A stretch of DNA of 49,480 nucleotides. It comes from Phormidium sp. FACHB-1136 (GTDB taxonomy: Bacteria; Cyanobacteriota; Cyanobacteriia; Phormidesmidales; Phormidesmidaceae). The notes under the pieces are model-generated. The model did not search any database and was not told the DNA's origin. It worked only from the letters and a program-made list of their open reading frames with translations. Every line of letters starts with the position of its first letter. Position 1 is the first letter of the stretch. Location of the stretch: assembly GCF_014697375.1 (NCBI RefSeq), contig NZ_JACJRS010000041.1:1-49480 (forward strand). Reading direction: 5' to 3'. Positions 25,018-32,536 of this stretch are shown here, piece after piece. Both the position numbers and the translations under genes were made by a program.

Positions 25018-25191
25018 ATGGATGTGCAAACCATTCGGGACAAGGTGGAGACGATCAAGGCCAAGCGGGAGGCGCTGATTCGGCTGCTAGAACAGCCTGA
25101 CCTGGGCACCCTGCGCATTGATGTCAACCAGGCACTCGAGGAAATGGACGATTTGCTAGAAGAATTTGACCGCACATTCCCGGCGGGATGA
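25018..25191 (+). CDS. Small coiled-coil-like protein
   Basis: Only 57 residues, all predicted helix and strongly charged: VQTIRDKVETIKAKREALI, then RIDVNQALEEMDDLLEEFDR. I do not know a function; similar small proteins are frequent in cyanobacteria. The start is set by a good GGAGG ribosome-binding site eight bases before the ATG at 25018, which makes this more believable than a random frame. It ends 77 bases before the ferredoxin gene and could share its transcript. Confidence 0.72.
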   Translation: MDVQTIRDKVETIKAKREALIRLLEQPDLGTLRIDVNQALEEMDDLLEEFDRTFPAG

Positions 25192-25193
25192 TA

Positions 25194-25234
25194 GTTTGAA
25201 TAGTTGCGGATTAAAAACCAATCCGTCCTCAAAC
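25194..25234 (+). promoter_or_regulatory. Double inverted repeat in ferredoxin leader
   Basis: Outer arms GTTTGA (25194-25199) and TCAAAC (25229-25234) enclose CGGATT (25207-25212) and AATCCG (25220-25225). It starts three bases after the stop of the small gene and ends 34 bases before the ferredoxin ATG, so it may be a weak terminator or a leader structure. Confidence 0.45.
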
Positions 25235-25267
25235 GTTGTTGATACCTCACCCCGAACAGCACCCACC

Positions 25268-25585
25268 ATGGCCACTAGCTACACCGTCGAAATTCTGCAC
25301 CAGGGCACCACGACCACCCTCTCGGTGCCTGAGGATCAGACCGTTTTGGATGCGGCCCATAAGGCGGGGCTGAATCTGCCGACATCCTGTGGTGCTGGGG
25401 TTTGCACCACCTGCGCGGCTCTCGTGCTAGAGGGCACCGTCGATCAAACCGATGGCATGGGGGTGAGCCCAGATCTCCAGGCCCAGGGGTATGCGCTGCT
25501 CTGTGTCGCCTATCCTCGGTCTAACCTGAAGATTGAAACCGAAAAAGAAGACATTGTTTACCAAAAGCAGTTTGGTCAGGGCTAA
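25268..25585 (+). CDS. Plant-type [2Fe-2S] ferredoxin
   Basis: Soluble one-electron carrier of 105 residues. The four cluster cysteines are C41, C46, C49 (CGAGVCTTC) and C79 (LLCVAYP), with the usual spacing C-x4-C-x2-C-x29-C. The remainder fits the beta-grasp ferredoxin fold (TVEILHQGTTTTLSVPEDQ, VLDAAHKAGLNLPTSC). It is not the main photosynthetic PetF sequence, whose cluster loop reads CRAGACSTC; it is a divergent isoform of unknown partner. Start ATG at 25268; a longer reading from 25166 adds 34 residues that overlap the previous gene. A 60-codon gene follows 17 bases after its stop, likely co-transcribed. Confidence 0.9.
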   Translation: MATSYTVEILHQGTTTTLSVPEDQTVLDAAHKAGLNLPTSCGAGVCTTCAALVLEGTVDQTDGMGVSPDLQAQGYALLCVAYPRSNLKIETEKEDIVYQKQFGQG

Positions 25586-25602
25586 GCCTCACTCCCCCCA
25601 CT

Positions 25603-25785
25603 ATGGCCCTGAATACCCATTTTCTCACCCTTTCCCTGCCCCTGTCCGACCTCAAGTCCGACCCGGTGACCACCGTGGAAACGGCGTTGCGTCAACGGGG
25701 AGAACCACTGCGCTGGGCCATCACCCAAGTGAGCGAAGCTGCTGGTCTGGCAACCGTGGAAGCGGTGGTTACCACGATGTCTTAG
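25603..25785 (+). CDS. Small conserved-looking hypothetical protein behind ferredoxin
   Basis: A 60-residue protein that I cannot name. It has an amphipathic beta/helix pattern (HFLTLSLPLSDL, then TVETALRQRGEPLRWAITQV, then LATVEAVV) with no signal peptide or cysteines. It starts 17 bases after the ferredoxin stop, in a tight operon arrangement, which is the main support for it being real; it may assist the ferredoxin (inference). Confidence 0.6.
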   Translation: MALNTHFLTLSLPLSDLKSDPVTTVETALRQRGEPLRWAITQVSEAAGLATVEAVVTTMS

Positions 25786-25865
25786 CCTGAGCACGGGTCG
25801 CTTGGGGGAGTCTCAACCATCCCCCAGCCCAATCCAGGACGTTCTAGAATTTGCGGCCTTGATGA

Positions 25866-25904
25866 CCTGATGCCTGTGCCTGATGCCTGTGCCTGACGCC
25901 TGTG
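25866..25904. repeat. Three tandem 13-base repeats ending in a start codon
   Basis: CCTGATGCCTGTG (25866-25878), the same (25879-25891) and CCTGACGCCTGTG (25892-25904) are perfect or near-perfect tandem copies. The last GTG is the start codon of the YdcF-like gene. Confidence 0.75.
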
Positions 25905-26639
25905 ATCTATCTCCATAAGATTCTTCCCATCCTGTTTCTGCCAACGGGGCTAATCCTGGGGCTGCTGCTGTGGGGGTTAACAACCCGACGGAAATCGCCG
26001 ATATGGGCGGGGTTGATGCTGTTCTGGCTGTGTAGCACCCCGCTGCTGAGTGATCGATTTATGGCCGCTGTCGAAGGTCATGGTCAACGCCTTGACCCTA
26101 ACACCATGCCCCAGGCTGAGGCCATTGTGGTGCTGAGTGGGATGCTCAAAATTGCCCCCGGCCCTGCGGCTATCCCGGAATGGGGCGAGGCCAGTGATCG
26201 GTTTTGGGGTGGTCTCGAACTCTACCAGACAGGCAAGGCTCCTCGGCTGATTTTTACGGGGGGCTGGCTTCCCTGGCGTCCGGATCAGCGGCCTGAGGGA
26301 GAGTATTTACAAGATATTGCCCTAGCCCAGGGAATTGCCCCTACGGCCATGACCGTGACCGATCCGGTCTCCAATACCGCCGCCGAGGCCGAGGCTGTCC
26401 ATGCCCTACTGGGCAACCAGCCAACGATTCTCCTCGTCACCTCCGCCTTCCACATGCCCCGTGCCCAGGGGCTATTTGAGCGGGTGGGCTGCACGGTTAT
26501 TCCCTACCCCGTCGATTTCTACGTCAATCTCTCCCGGCCCCTATCGATTCTGGATGTTCTGCCTAACGCCGATGCCTTTCAACGGACTGAACTGGCTTGG
26601 CGGGAATTAATTGGTCGGGCATACTATGGGCGTTTATGA
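25902..26639 (+). CDS. YdcF/ElyC-like (DUF218) membrane protein
   Basis: The family includes ElyC and SanA, envelope proteins of unclear biochemistry linked to lipid-carrier and peptidoglycan metabolism. Two N-terminal membrane helices (ILPILFLPTGLILGLLLWG and IWAGLMLFWLCSTPLL) precede the DUF218 domain with AIVVLSGM, APRLIFTGG, a VSNTAAEAEAV nucleotide-like loop and LLVTSAFHMPRAQGLFER. The start is a GTG at 25902 formed by the third copy of a 13-base repeat; no in-frame ATG lies nearby. The next gene, a polyprenyl-phosphate sugar transferase, starts at or just after its stop, an arrangement that fits a shared lipid-carrier pathway (inference). Confidence 0.85.
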   Translation: MIYLHKILPILFLPTGLILGLLLWGLTTRRKSPIWAGLMLFWLCSTPLLSDRFMAAVEGHGQRLDPNTMPQAEAIVVLSGMLKIAPGPAAIPEWGEASDRFWGGLELYQTGKAPRLIFTGGWLPWRPDQRPEGEYLQDIALAQGIAPTAMTVTDPVSNTAAEAEAVHALLGNQPTILLVTSAFHMPRAQGLFERVGCTVIPYPVDFYVNLSRPLSILDVLPNADAFQRTELAWRELIGRAYYGRL

Positions 26640-26698
26640 TAGGTGGGACATTCACCACGGGCCACCCACCCCTTCCCGTAGACGCTACGGTCACACCC

Positions 26699-27679
26699 AT
26701 GCCCTTTCTCCTCGCCATCGTTACTCTGCTGAGTGCTCTCCTGGTGAACCTCATCCGCCAGCGACTGAGGGCGCAATTGCTGGATGTCCCGAACCACCGT
26801 AGCTCCCACACGGTTCCTACCCCCAGGGGTGGCGGGTTAGGTTTTCTCCTCGCCTTTGGGGTAGCCCTGCCCTTTCTGCTGTGGCTACGGCCTGACACCC
26901 AGCCAATGACCCTGGCTCAGGTGGTAGGGGTCCTTTTCCCCTTGGCTCTGATTGGCTACTTGGACGACCTCCAGTCCCTTCCAGCCCGAACACGCTACGG
27001 GGTGCAATTGCTCAGCGCGGGGCTAGCAGTCTATTGTTTTGGCCCCTTCCCCCAACCTTGGTTTTCTTCTCTAGGGTGGATGGGGGGCATCTTGACCCTT
27101 GGGTTGACCCTCATAGGGTTCACAGCCATCGTCAACCTAACCAACTTTATGGACGGGTTAGATGGCCTGGTGGGGGGCGTGAGTCTAGTGCAGCTTGCCT
27201 TCCTGGCTTGGTATTTGCCCCAGCCCATGTGGAGCCTGTTGGCAGCGGCTTTGGCAGGCTTTCTGTGGTGGAACTGGCCACCAGCCAAAATTTTTATGGG
27301 TGACGTGGGCAGCACTACCCTAGGTGGGGCCATGGCTTTGGCTTTGATCATGGCACCTAGCCAACAATGGACGCTGCTAGCCCTCACCCTGCCAATTACG
27401 GGCGATGCCATCTACACCCTATTCCGGCGACTGTTCCGTGGGGAGAATTTGTTTAAGGCCCACCGCACCCACCTTTACCAACGCCTACATCAACGGGGGC
27501 TTCCCGCCATCGCCATTACCCTGGCCTACATGGGGCTGACGGGGATCATCGCCCTAGCGTTGGCCACCCTAGGGGCACTGGGGGCATGGCTCAGCTTAGG
27601 GGGTACGCTAATTCTGATTGCCCTAGCCGAGGGCTATCTCCAGGGATGGATCCCCAACCGTCGATCTGAGCCGTTTTAA
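26699..27679 (+). CDS. MraY/WecA-family polyprenyl-phosphate sugar-1-phosphate transferase
   Basis: The enzyme moves a sugar-1-phosphate from a UDP-sugar to undecaprenyl phosphate, starting O-antigen, teichoic or other glycan chains at the inner membrane. Signatures: LDVPNHRSSHTVPTPRGGG near the N-terminus, YLDDLQSLPAR, NLTNFMDGLDGLVGG, KIFMGDVGSTTLGG and the His-rich cytoplasmic loop KAHRTHLYQRLHQRG, spread among about ten membrane helices. The RSSH and GGG elements fit the WecA/WbpL branch more than MraY. The ATG at 26699 leads straight into a helix; an ATG at 26636, overlapping the upstream stop as ATGA, would add 21 residues. Probably translated with the YdcF-like gene. Confidence 0.88.
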   Translation: MPFLLAIVTLLSALLVNLIRQRLRAQLLDVPNHRSSHTVPTPRGGGLGFLLAFGVALPFLLWLRPDTQPMTLAQVVGVLFPLALIGYLDDLQSLPARTRYGVQLLSAGLAVYCFGPFPQPWFSSLGWMGGILTLGLTLIGFTAIVNLTNFMDGLDGLVGGVSLVQLAFLAWYLPQPMWSLLAAALAGFLWWNWPPAKIFMGDVGSTTLGGAMALALIMAPSQQWTLLALTLPITGDAIYTLFRRLFRGENLFKAHRTHLYQRLHQRGLPAIAITLAYMGLTGIIALALATLGALGAWLSLGGTLILIALAEGYLQGWIPNRRSEPF

Positions 27680-27761
27680 TCTCCAGGCCACGGCTACACT
27701 ATTCCCCAAAAATTTAATACACTTAAACTATCGCCCTGTTTGAACGCCAAGGGTCTTGGTT

Positions 27762-28478
27762 ATGGCCACTCCTCAACCCACCTACGACGATATCCTGCGG
27801 CTCTTCCAAGAGACCGACCGCAAGTTCAAAGAAACTGACCGCAAGTTTCAGGAAACTGACCGCAAGTTCCAAGCAACCGACCGTAAGTTTCAGGAAACCG
27901 ACCGTAAGTTTCAGGAAACCGACCTCCAGATGCAGGACACGGATCTGCGTCTAAAGGAGACGGATCGGCTGCTGAAGGAGTATTCCCAAGAGGCCCGACT
28001 TCGTGCCCAGGAAACGGATCGGATGCTGAAGGAATTGGGCAAGCAAATTGGCGGACTGGGGGCTAAATTTGGCAGTTTTACGGAGGGTTTGGCCTTGCCT
28101 TCCATGGAAACCATTTTGCGGCAGCGGTTTGGCATGGAGGTGATTAGCCCCAGCGTGCGGGTGAGTAAGGCGGGGCAGCACATGGAACTGGATGTCCTGG
28201 CCTATGCCAATGGGGCGATCAATCAGGCCTACATCGTAGAGGTGAAAAGCCATGCCCGCGAAGCATCCCTGGCGCAACTGAAAACCCAGCTCCAGCGATT
28301 TCGGGATTTCTTCCCTGAACACCGGGACAAGCAGGTCTTTGGCATTTTAGCGGCGGTTGATATGTCGGATACCCTGCGGGAACAGGCGTTGCAGGAGGGG
28401 ATCTACGTTGCCCACATTCAGGACGACGTTTTTGAACTCTTAGACGTTGGCCAGAGCTTTCAGGCTAGAGCGTTCTAG
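27762..28478 (+). CDS. Heptad-repeat coiled-coil protein with PD-(D/E)XK-like domain
   Basis: A 238-residue relative of the protein encoded at 15786-16445. Residues about 14-80 carry at least seven units of the type ETDRKFQ, a seven-residue coiled-coil period encoded by 21-base DNA repeats (about 27810-27960). The C-terminal domain has a PD-(D/E)XK-like core: Asp in HMELDVLAY and E-x-K in YIVEVKSHA, followed by a helix ASLAQLKTQLQRFRDFF. It is soluble, function unknown, and belongs to a cyanobacterial DUF3782-like multi-copy group. ATG 27762 is chosen over a TTG two codons earlier. Its stop shares a CTAG with the stop of hslO. Confidence 0.82.
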   Translation: MATPQPTYDDILRLFQETDRKFKETDRKFQETDRKFQATDRKFQETDRKFQETDLQMQDTDLRLKETDRLLKEYSQEARLRAQETDRMLKELGKQIGGLGAKFGSFTEGLALPSMETILRQRFGMEVISPSVRVSKAGQHMELDVLAYANGAINQAYIVEVKSHAREASLAQLKTQLQRFRDFFPEHRDKQVFGILAAVDMSDTLREQALQEGIYVAHIQDDVFELLDVGQSFQARAF

Positions 28479-29386
28479 CGGTTGGCCTTCTGGCGATCCT
28501 GTTGGAGGTCGGCGATCAGTTGGGCGAGATGATCGCTGTTGGTGTGGTAGATCTCGTTGCAGAAGTGGCAGGTGGCTTCGGCCCCGTTGTCCTTTTCGAT
28601 CATGTCTTGGAGTTCGTCTTCCCCCAGCATTTTCAGGGCACTCAGCATTCGATCAAAGGAGCAGGGGCAGTGGAACCGCACCAGTTGGCTTTCGGGCAGG
28701 ATGGTGAGATCCATATCGCCGACCAGATCCTCAAAGATTTGGGGCAGAGTTTTGTTGGCCCGCAGCAGGGGGGTAAAGCCCGTCAGGCTGGAGAGGCGCT
28801 GTTCTAGGGTGGTGACCATGCCCAAATCTTCGGCGGCGCGGGGCAAAATTTGCAGCAGTAGCCCCCCAGCCGCTTCCACGCCGTTGCTGCCCACGTAGAC
28901 CCCTAGGGTCAAGGCCGAGGCGGTTTGCTCGGAGGTGGCCAGGTAATGGGTGATATCTTCGCCAATTTCCCCAGAAACCAGTTCTACGGTGCTGGAGTAG
29001 GGGTAGCCATAGCCGATGTCGCGCACGACGTACACGTAGCCCTGACGCCCCACAGCGGTGCCCACATCCAGTTTGCCCATGGCATTGGGGGGCAATTCCA
29101 CGGCGGGGTTATCCACATAGCCGCGCACGGTGCCATCGAGGCCCGCATCCACAAGAATGCCGCCCAGGGGGCCGTCGCCTTTGACTCGGATATTCACGCG
29201 GGACTGGGGCCGCTTCATGCTGGAGGCCAACAGCAGCCCTGCCGCCATGGTGCGCCCTAGGGCTGCTGTGGCCACGTAGGACAGTTGGTGTCGCTGGCGA
29301 GCCACTTCCGTGAGTTTGGTGGTGATGACCCCGACCACCCGGATGCCCCCTCCGGCAGCGGTGGCACGAATTAATTGATCTGCCAT
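28475..29386 (-). CDS. hslO: Hsp33 redox-regulated chaperone
   Basis: Hsp33 is a cytoplasmic holdase activated when its zinc-bound cysteines are oxidised, protecting proteins under oxidative heat stress. The four zinc ligands are present at the C-terminus: C240 and C242 in FHCPCSFDR, and C273 and C276 in ATCHFCNEIY. The N-terminal domain has the family segments ATAAGGGIRVVGVITT, VRVKGDGPLGGI-like text, and YGYPYSSTVELVSGEIGED. Length, 303 residues, is normal. Start ATG 29386. The gene stands alone, convergent with the coiled-coil gene, sharing four bases at the stops. Confidence 0.95.
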   Translation of the reverse strand: MADQLIRATAAGGGIRVVGVITTKLTEVARQRHQLSYVATAALGRTMAAGLLLASSMKRPQSRVNIRVKGDGPLGGILVDAGLDGTVRGYVDNPAVELPPNAMGKLDVGTAVGRQGYVYVVRDIGYGYPYSSTVELVSGEIGEDITHYLATSEQTASALTLGVYVGSNGVEAAGGLLLQILPRAAEDLGMVTTLEQRLSSLTGFTPLLRANKTLPQIFEDLVGDMDLTILPESQLVRFHCPCSFDRMLSALKMLGEDELQDMIEKDNGAEATCHFCNEIYHTNSDHLAQLIADLQQDRQKANR

Positions 29387-29493
29387 GGATGATCACCCAA
29401 CTCCTTCACGATTCTTAACCGGGTTTGTTTCCTATTGTAAAAGCATCCCCCGACAAAAGCACCCACGGCCCATATCGGATGCTGGACAAAATA

Positions 29494-29528
29494 CCCCATC
29501 TTCCCCGGCTTGATTCGGGAAAATGGGG
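29494..29528 (-). terminator. Rho-independent terminator of the cupredoxin gene
   Basis: Arms CCCCAT-c-TTCCC (29494-29505) and GGGAA-a-ATGGGG (29517-29528) pair over about 11-12 positions. On the minus strand the hairpin is followed by TATTTTGT, a U-rich run, and it lies about 43 bases after the cupredoxin stop. Confidence 0.75.
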
Positions 29529-29570
29529 CAACCATGAACTGCATATTTCGTGGATGGTGCAGACTGCCGA

Positions 29571-30080
29571 CTAGGCGGGGGCTTGAATGACGATCTGGCC
29601 CACCATGCCAGCTTCGGCGTGGCCTGGGATAGAGCAGTGGAGTTCGTAGGTACCGGGCTTTTGGGGAATAAACGTCCAGGCGGCCACGGCTCCGGGCTTC
29701 AGTTCTAGCTCGTGGATGGCTCCTTTGATTTCAACGTTGCCCGCCTTGACATTTTGCGTCCACAGGGCATCCGCAAAGTCCTTGGCGGTGAAGTAGTGCT
29801 TTTCGGGACTGGGGTTATCCAGCATGAGGGTGTAGCGTTGGCCAGCGGTGAAGGTGAGCTGATCGGGATCGAAGTGCAGCCCTCCCGCCGCCGTGCCCAG
29901 GTGGATGGTAACGGCTTCGGCGGGTTGCTGGGTGGGAGCCACGGCCCAGGCCGGACGGGATCCACCTAGAACTAGGACGGCCATGAGGGTGATCAGCAGC
30001 CAAGATCCTAGCCACCGTCGCCCGGTTGGTAAACCGCGTTGACCGGGCGTTATTCCTTGTTTCAGGCTCCCCAGCACCAT
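29571..30080 (-). CDS. Exported type I copper protein (cupredoxin)
   Basis: From the ATG at 30080 the 169-residue protein has a signal sequence (basic RR then LITLMAVLVLGG, cut after AWA at about 46), so it is exported to the periplasm or thylakoid lumen. The mature domain shows the type I copper ligand set: H95 in EKHYF, then C149, H154 and M159 in HCSIPGHAEAGM, the C-x4-H-x4-M spacing of the plastocyanin/azurin family. The loops are shorter than in plastocyanin; I cannot say which redox partner it serves. Longer frames from 30443 lack homology and are rejected. A terminator lies just downstream. Confidence 0.88.
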   Translation of the reverse strand: MVLGSLKQGITPGQRGLPTGRRWLGSWLLITLMAVLVLGGSRPAWAVAPTQQPAEAVTIHLGTAAGGLHFDPDQLTFTAGQRYTLMLDNPSPEKHYFTAKDFADALWTQNVKAGNVEIKGAIHELELKPGAVAAWTFIPQKPGTYELHCSIPGHAEAGMVGQIVIQAPA

Positions 30081-30160
30081 AAGTATTTTTTCCCTATAAC
30101 AACCGATTTTCCTACTATATTGCCTTAGACCTAGGTTATGTTGCCTCAGCGCTAGCCCAC

Positions 30161-30766
30161 CTAGGCCAGCACGCCATTGAGGAAAATATCGGTCAAACAT
30201 TCGGCCAATTCCTTCATGGATTGGGCCGATCCAGGGGTATCGCCCAGGGTTTCTTGGCTGAACCCGGCCACGGTGAACATGCCCAAAAACACGCGGGCCA
30301 CCATGCGGGCATTCATGGGCCGATAGACGCCTCGATCCATCGCTGTTTGGAAAAAGGCTTCGGCCACGTCGATCATTTTGCCGATCACTTCGGTCTGAAT
30401 TTGTTCCCGCAGTTCGGGGTGAAACTGGGCCTCCATAAAGCACACCCGCATCAGGGCCGAATTGCGCTGGAGGTTCAGCATTCGCCGCTGCATGACTTGG
30501 CCAATGGCTTTGTAGCTGGCCATTTCGCTTAGTTCGGTGAGTAGGTCGGTTAAAATCTCCACCCAGCCCTGGCTGGCCACGGCCACTAAGATCGCCTTTT
30601 TGTTTTCAAAATGCCGAAACAGGGTACCCTCGGCCACCCCTGCCGCCTGGGCCAAATCGCGGGTGGTAGTGCCGCTGTAGCCCCGCTGGGCAAAGAGCTT
30701 CAGCGCCGCCTTCAAAATCTTCGTTTCGGTGTCGGTTTCTGGAGCGACTTTAAAGAACGGCACCAT
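30161..30766 (-). CDS. TetR-family transcriptional regulator
   Basis: A repressor-type regulator of 201 residues. The N-terminal helix-turn-helix reads ILKAALKLFAQRGYSGTTTRDLAQAAGVAEGTLFRHF (about residues 17-53, typical TetR_N). The C-terminal all-helical ligand domain (from SEMASYKAIGQV on) does not reveal the ligand. ATG 30766. The nearest same-strand neighbour downstream is the cupredoxin gene, 80 bases away; the divergent neighbour on the other side is an exported protein of unknown function, with a repeat C copy between. Which promoter it controls is unknown. Confidence 0.9.
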   Translation of the reverse strand: MVPFFKVAPETDTETKILKAALKLFAQRGYSGTTTRDLAQAAGVAEGTLFRHFENKKAILVAVASQGWVEILTDLLTELSEMASYKAIGQVMQRRMLNLQRNSALMRVCFMEAQFHPELREQIQTEVIGKMIDVAEAFFQTAMDRGVYRPMNARMVARVFLGMFTVAGFSQETLGDTPGSAQSMKELAECLTDIFLNGVLA

Positions 30767-30924
30767 GGTCAGTAACCTGCGGGTAGCGAGACTGGGACTA
30801 TGACCGCAGAGCACCCAGTTTAGAATGCCCTCACCAGCATTGTGACCTTTGCCCTTGGGGAGTAAGGGGCAAGATTCACATAACCACACAAAACCTGAGA
30901 TAACTACTCATTCAGCGCTCACCC

Positions 30925-31004
30925 ACCTGAGTTCCCAAGCGGAAACCTCGCCCCTACGGTTTGTCGGATGGAAACCGGGGGGTTCTAATCCAAACTCGGA
31001 TCTA
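30925..31004. repeat. Dispersed repeat C, copy 2
   Basis: AAGCGGAAACCTCGCCCCTA and the following CGGTTTGTCGGATGG align with 19358-19395, and the end TCCAAACTCGGATCTAA aligns with 19409-19429. The left part is degenerate. It lies in the divergent region between the TetR gene and the gene at 31117; the rest of that 350-base gap has no gene I can see. Confidence 0.6.
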
Positions 31005-31116
31005 ATCGGATCTAAAAAGTCAGTTTTGTAATCTCCTATGCTGTTTCTAGGGCGAGTCATGATTTAAAAAGTTCATGGTTTGTAACTTTGGTTTGTGACG
31101 TTCCTCCTCTACTGCG

Positions 31117-31542
31117 ATGAAAATCACTACTGTATCGAGTCTCGCTGTGGCTACCGTAGCCCTTGCCCTGTTCACCACCACCGAGGCCAAGGCCACCACG
31201 GGCTGCGCGGCTAGCAAGGCTCTCGCTGGCTTCACTACCCTGACTACCCCCACCGAGGGCAACCCCACCGCCGGACTGAACAGCACCCCCGATGCCCAAG
31301 CCATGGCTAAGGCTCTGGGTGGCGTTGGCATTGTGGCGACGTTGATTACTGGGGGGACGCTGCTCTACCGTCGGCAACGGCCTGCTGATGGTTTGGCGGC
31401 GGTGGAACCTGAGGCTGACCTAGTAGACTTCACCGTCCAACCGGAAGCGGTACTGGTGAGCGAGGCACTATTGGCCGCTGCCACCCCCGCCGATGAGGCC
31501 GAGGCAGCGGAGGCTCCGGAGGCTCCGCTGCTCTCTCGCTAG
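31117..31542 (+). CDS. Exported or membrane-anchored small protein of unknown function
   Basis: I do not recognise this 141-residue protein. It starts with a signal peptide (ITTVSSLAVATVALALF, then TTTEAKA). A short segment with one cysteine (TGCAASKALAGFTTLTTPTEG) follows, then a second hydrophobic helix (ALGGVGIVATLITGGTLLY, about 67-85) and a basic RRQR stop-transfer sequence. The last 50 residues are acidic and Ala/Glu-rich and should face the cytoplasm. Layout resembles small sortase-like or PEP-type anchored proteins, but no sorting motif is seen. Its start ATG 31117 has GTTCCTCC-like text rather than a clear ribosome-binding site. Confidence 0.65.
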   Translation: MKITTVSSLAVATVALALFTTTEAKATTGCAASKALAGFTTLTTPTEGNPTAGLNSTPDAQAMAKALGGVGIVATLITGGTLLYRRQRPADGLAAVEPEADLVDFTVQPEAVLVSEALLAAATPADEAEAAEAPEAPLLSR

Positions 31543-31556
31543 TCCTTGATCAGGTG

Positions 31557-31586
31557 TGGGCCTATATCACATGGGCCTATATCACA
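31557..31586. repeat. Perfect 15-base tandem duplication
   Basis: TGGGCCTATATCACA occurs twice in direct tandem (31557-31571 and 31572-31586), between the unknown exported gene and the lipoprotein gene, in the promoter area of the latter. Confidence 0.6.
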
Positions 31587-31660
31587 ACTGGCTTGTCTCT
31601 ATTTCTAAACCCTGGGGGGCGGTCTATCTTGAGTGATTGCCCCCTTTTCATGGTGTTGTG

Positions 31661-32536
31661 ATGGTGAAATTTTGCCAGTCCTGTTTGCTCCAAGTTCGTT
31701 GGCGACCCCAAGGTTTGGCCCTGTCCGGCCTATCGTCGCCACGGTTGTCCCCGTCCGGTCTATCTGGGCTGAGTTTGGTCTGGCGGATGGCGACCCTGGG
31801 GTTCTGTCTGGGGACTTTAGCGGGCTGTATGGTTCCGGTGGAGCTAGCGGATCCGTCAATCGATTCAGGGGGGACTTCTGTGGATCCCATGCCTGTGGAT
31901 CCTGCCCCAGCGGATCCTGTTCCCGCCGAGCCGAGCCCCGTTGACCCAGCCTCGCTACTACCGCCCCTAAGCCCCGCTGAACAAGCCCAGCATCGGGCGG
32001 ACATGGCCCTGTGGATTCAGTCAGACATGGACTTGATTGGGCTAGGGAAACTGGGCCAGGTGGGATGGCCCCTGGCGGCGGAGTTGGAGGATTTTCGGCA
32101 GGAATGGGCGGCGGTGGATCCGGCCATTGCCCCTTTTTTAGGGAAGTGGGTGCGCGACTGGAATATGATGCCCCACGTCTATTTGACGGTGTTGCCATCG
32201 CGGGTGCCGGGGCAGGTTTGCTTGGTGCGCTATCGGCAGCAGGAGACCGAAACGGTGCCCTTTGAGGTGATCACCACGCCGCTAACGGTATCTGTGGCCC
32301 TGGTGATCGATGGACAACTCCGCAGTGCCGATGTGCAGTCTGCCGAGGATTGGATCCAGATCACCCCAGCCTCGGCCTACGTGGCCTATCCCATCGAATT
32401 TTTGGCCACGGTGGAGGGGGATCGTCTGGAGCTTTATGCCTCCCAACAACCTCCCCGTGTTGAGTCAAGCTGGGAGATGAGCCTGCGCCAAACCCTGGCG
32501 AGCTATCAATGTACCGATGGGCTGCCACGGCCCTAG
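31661..32536 (+). CDS. Probable lipoprotein of unknown function
   Basis: An unrecognised protein. A typical lipoprotein signal with lipobox LAGC occurs where the sequence reads RMATLGFCLGTLAGC; the real start may be the ATG at 31787, while the ATG at 31661 gives an extra Leu/Ser/Gly-rich leader. After the lipid-anchored Cys comes a linker of VDPMPVDPAPADP-type proline repeats (about 30 residues), then a soluble domain of some 180 residues. That domain has a helical first half (AQHRADMALWIQSDMDLIGL) and a beta-rich second half (CLVRYRQQETETVPFEVITT, then SVALVIDGQLRSADVQ). Likely attached to the outer leaflet of the inner membrane or to the outer membrane. Its stop overlaps the stop of the CPBP gene in a shared CTAG. 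Confidence 0.7.
   Translation: MVKFCQSCLLQVRWRPQGLALSGLSSPRLSPSGLSGLSLVWRMATLGFCLGTLAGCMVPVELADPSIDSGGTSVDPMPVDPAPADPVPAEPSPVDPASLLPPLSPAEQAQHRADMALWIQSDMDLIGLGKLGQVGWPLAAELEDFRQEWAAVDPAIAPFLGKWVRDWNMMPHVYLTVLPSRVPGQVCLVRYRQQETETVPFEVITTPLTVSVALVIDGQLRSADVQSAEDWIQITPASAYVAYPIEFLATVEGDRLELYASQQPPRVESSWEMSLRQTLASYQCTDGLPRP

Noticed and set aside
27800-27960. CRISPR-like array at the 21-base repeats
   Set aside because: Units are in frame, contiguous and without spacers; they encode coiled-coil heptads.
30081-30443. N-terminal extension of the cupredoxin
   Set aside because: Runs over the TetR gene, and the signal peptide begins only at 30080.
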